A stretch of DNA of 5,944 bases from an uncultured Acidobacteriota bacterium. GTDB lineage: Bacteria; Acidobacteriota; Blastocatellia; Pyrinomonadales; Pyrinomonadaceae. A program made the translations under genes and the position numbers. The notes below the pieces were generated by a model. It worked only from the letters and a program-made list of their open reading frames with translations, was not told the origin of the DNA and searched no databases. Numbering within the stretch: position 1 is the first letter of the stretch; each line of letters opens with the position of its first letter. The stretch spans positions 1 to 5,944 of the forward strand of contig CAMLKY010000153.1 of NCBI GenBank assembly GCA_946480545.1. Reading direction: 5' to 3'. Below, piece by piece: positions 4,784 through 5,944 of this stretch.

Positions 4784-5944
4784 ATGAAGCCGAACATTAA
4801 TAATCTGGCAAAGATCTCCGACATCAGAGAGTCTCTAAAAGAGAATGGCGTCTCCGAAGCAACGATCTCAACACTGACAAATGCTGTGAAAAATGGAATG
4901 GTGCTCAAACGCCCGCGTGATATCGGCCTTTTGAGTATCCCGGCAGCCGAGGCAGAATTAATAGCCTCATCCGTCACCTTTGGCGCCAGCCAGCCCGAAC
5001 CGCAGGATTTTAAGACCGTCCAGTACACGTTTGTGCCCCTCGGACCCGATGCTGATAACAACTTCTTCGGTTACCAGTTCGTTCTCACCTACACAAACAA
5101 GGAACGCTATACGATCGAGGAGGCCTACCCGATCGAGGATTCGCGGATAGTGATCGTGGACATCGATCTCAACGACGTCCTCGACACCAGCCGCATTCTT
5201 TATCGTGTTAAGACCTCTCAAGGCGAGTTCGCCGAGATCAGCTTCGACCCTACCGGTACCGTCCTCCCCTCGGAAGAATCGTTGTCGGTCACGAAGACGG
5301 ATCTGAAGAGCGTCGAGATCGCTGTCGAGGTCGTCATCGAACAGGACGTGCCTGAGTTACCATCGGGTGAATCGTATCAGATAAAGGGCAAGTTACTTGC
5401 AAAGGACGGGGATACAAAGGTCGAGGATTACCAGATCGTAATAATGGCGGCTATCAACGCGGCTCCGGAGCCGCCCGACTTTACGCCCGTCGCCTATGCG
5501 AAGACCGAAACTCACGGATATTTTTTGACAAGCTTTCTGAGCTTCACGCCGTTTGAAGCTATCACGCGAGTCCGCGAAGCGAAGGCGGTGGTTTCGAAGG
5601 ATGAAACGTTGGTTGAGATCCCCATCAAGCTTGTCACCACTCCTGAGACCGAAAACACACCGTCGAAATCGATGCTTCCCCGTCGCCTGATCCTTGTGAT
5701 CGACCGCGAAAGCGAACATACAGATGATGGAGATTGTAAATGCGACAACTGTAATGACCTGAACTTTCACGAAAAGAAGGTGCTGGAGGAATTCAGTTAT
5801 TACACCGTTGTGCGTACGACCGAGCCGGCCGTGATAGCGGACGTCATCGAGGAGGAAGAGGAGATCGACCTCTCGGACATCTATGGTGACGCGGCTGCGG
5901 GCATACGCGTTCCGATCAAGGTGTTCAGGAAGTTCCGTGAGATC
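4784..5944 (+). CDS. Large uncharacterised protein with a transthyretin/carboxypeptidase-regulatory-like segment, N-terminal 387 residues (3' end beyond window)
   Basis: The frame is open for 387 codons from ATG to the window edge, with no stop. I cannot name the function. There is no signal peptide: residues 1-45 are polar and probably helical (ISDIRESLKENGVSEATIS). Residues 76-190 alternate short hydrophobic and charged runs, as in beta-sandwich domains. Residues 198-284 look like a carboxypeptidase-regulatory/transthyretin-like fold: YQIKGKLLAKDGD, then DYQIVIMAA, then PVAYAKTETHGYFLTS, where the T-x-x-x-G-Y-F turn is typical. After LPRRLILVIDRE (298-309) comes an acidic cysteine cluster, DGDCKCDNC (Cys318, Cys320, Cys323), then HEKKVLEEFSYYTVVRTTEP (329-348) and an acidic run (355-361). 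From memory, the EEFSYYTVVRTTEP stretch recalls very large uncharacterised proteins of actinobacteria and other bacteria; I cannot verify this. The gene has a strong GGAGG site and is divergent from glgA, so it is likely a separate transcription unit. Composition and lack of a leader suggest a cytosolic or non-classically exported structural or scaffold protein, which is inference. Confidence 0.85.
   Translation, partial: MKPNINNLAKISDIRESLKENGVSEATISTLTNAVKNGMVLKRPRDIGLLSIPAAEAELIASSVTFGASQPEPQDFKTVQYTFVPLGPDADNNFFGYQFVLTYTNKERYTIEEAYPIEDSRIVIVDIDLNDVLDTSRILYRVKTSQGEFAEISFDPTGTVLPSEESLSVTKTDLKSVEIAVEVVIEQDVPELPSGESYQIKGKLLAKDGDTKVEDYQIVIMAAINAAPEPPDFTPVAYAKTETHGYFLTSFLSFTPFEAITRVREAKAVVSKDETLVEIPIKLVTTPETENTPSKSMLPRRLILVIDRESEHTDDGDCKCDNCNDLNFHEKKVLEEFSYYTVVRTTEPAVIADVIEEEEEIDLSDIYGDAAAGIRVPIKVFRKFREI

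Noticed and set aside
4714..5221. Minus-strand frames of 84 to 115 codons opposite the start of the large plus-strand gene
   Set aside because: The plus strand has GGAGG, an ATG and 387 uninterrupted codons with domain-like sequence; the opposite frames lack starts with ribosome sites and recognisable motifs.
1..5944. CRISPR arrays, tRNA or rRNA genes, insertion sequences, phage genes
   Set aside because: No regularly spaced repeats, cloverleaf or rRNA-like stretches, transposase motifs or phage proteins were seen on either strand. The window is dense with metabolic genes.

Overview
The window holds five genes packed head to tail on the minus strand (4586 down to 1), then a 197-base divergent gap, then the first 387 codons of a large plus-strand gene that runs off the right edge. 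Base composition is moderately GC-rich by eye. Gene spacing and start sites look bacterial: ATGA overlap, short gaps, mixed good and absent Shine-Dalgarno sites, one TTG start. The protein set (GlgA, Gmd, PurA, a RimJ/RimL-type GNAT) fits a Gram-negative-type environmental bacterium. Acidobacteriota is a guess from the general look of the proteins, not something the sequence proves.

Minus strand, in transcription order: glgA (glycogen synthase, 4586-3165), a 77-base gap with three small inverted repeats, gmd (GDP-mannose 4,6-dehydratase, 3088-2078), a GT4-fold glycosyltransferase (2081-1086, overlapping gmd by ATGA), a RimJ/RimL-like N-acetyltransferase (1082-531, three bases after the glycosyltransferase), and the first 166 codons of purA (adenylosuccinate synthetase, from 498 off the left edge). 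The gmd-glycosyltransferase-acetyltransferase block is so tight that it is almost certainly co-transcribed. glgA and purA are probably read on the same or overlapping transcripts. GlgA adds glucose from a nucleotide-sugar donor to a growing alpha-glucan. Gmd makes GDP-4-keto-6-deoxymannose, the precursor of GDP-fucose, GDP-rhamnose and related sugars, and the adjacent glycosyltransferase may use a sugar from that pathway. The enzyme that would complete the deoxysugar (Fcl or Rmd) is not in the window. PurA catalyses the first committed step of AMP synthesis and looks like a housekeeping passenger.

Plus strand: an uncharacterised protein with a strong ribosome binding site (GGAGG), no signal peptide, beta-rich segments, one segment resembling a carboxypeptidase-regulatory/transthyretin-like fold, and an acidic Cys-x-Cys-x2-Cys cluster. 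It is the least explained element here. Apart from it, the window is mostly ordinary metabolism, and nothing in the visible part proves a new system.
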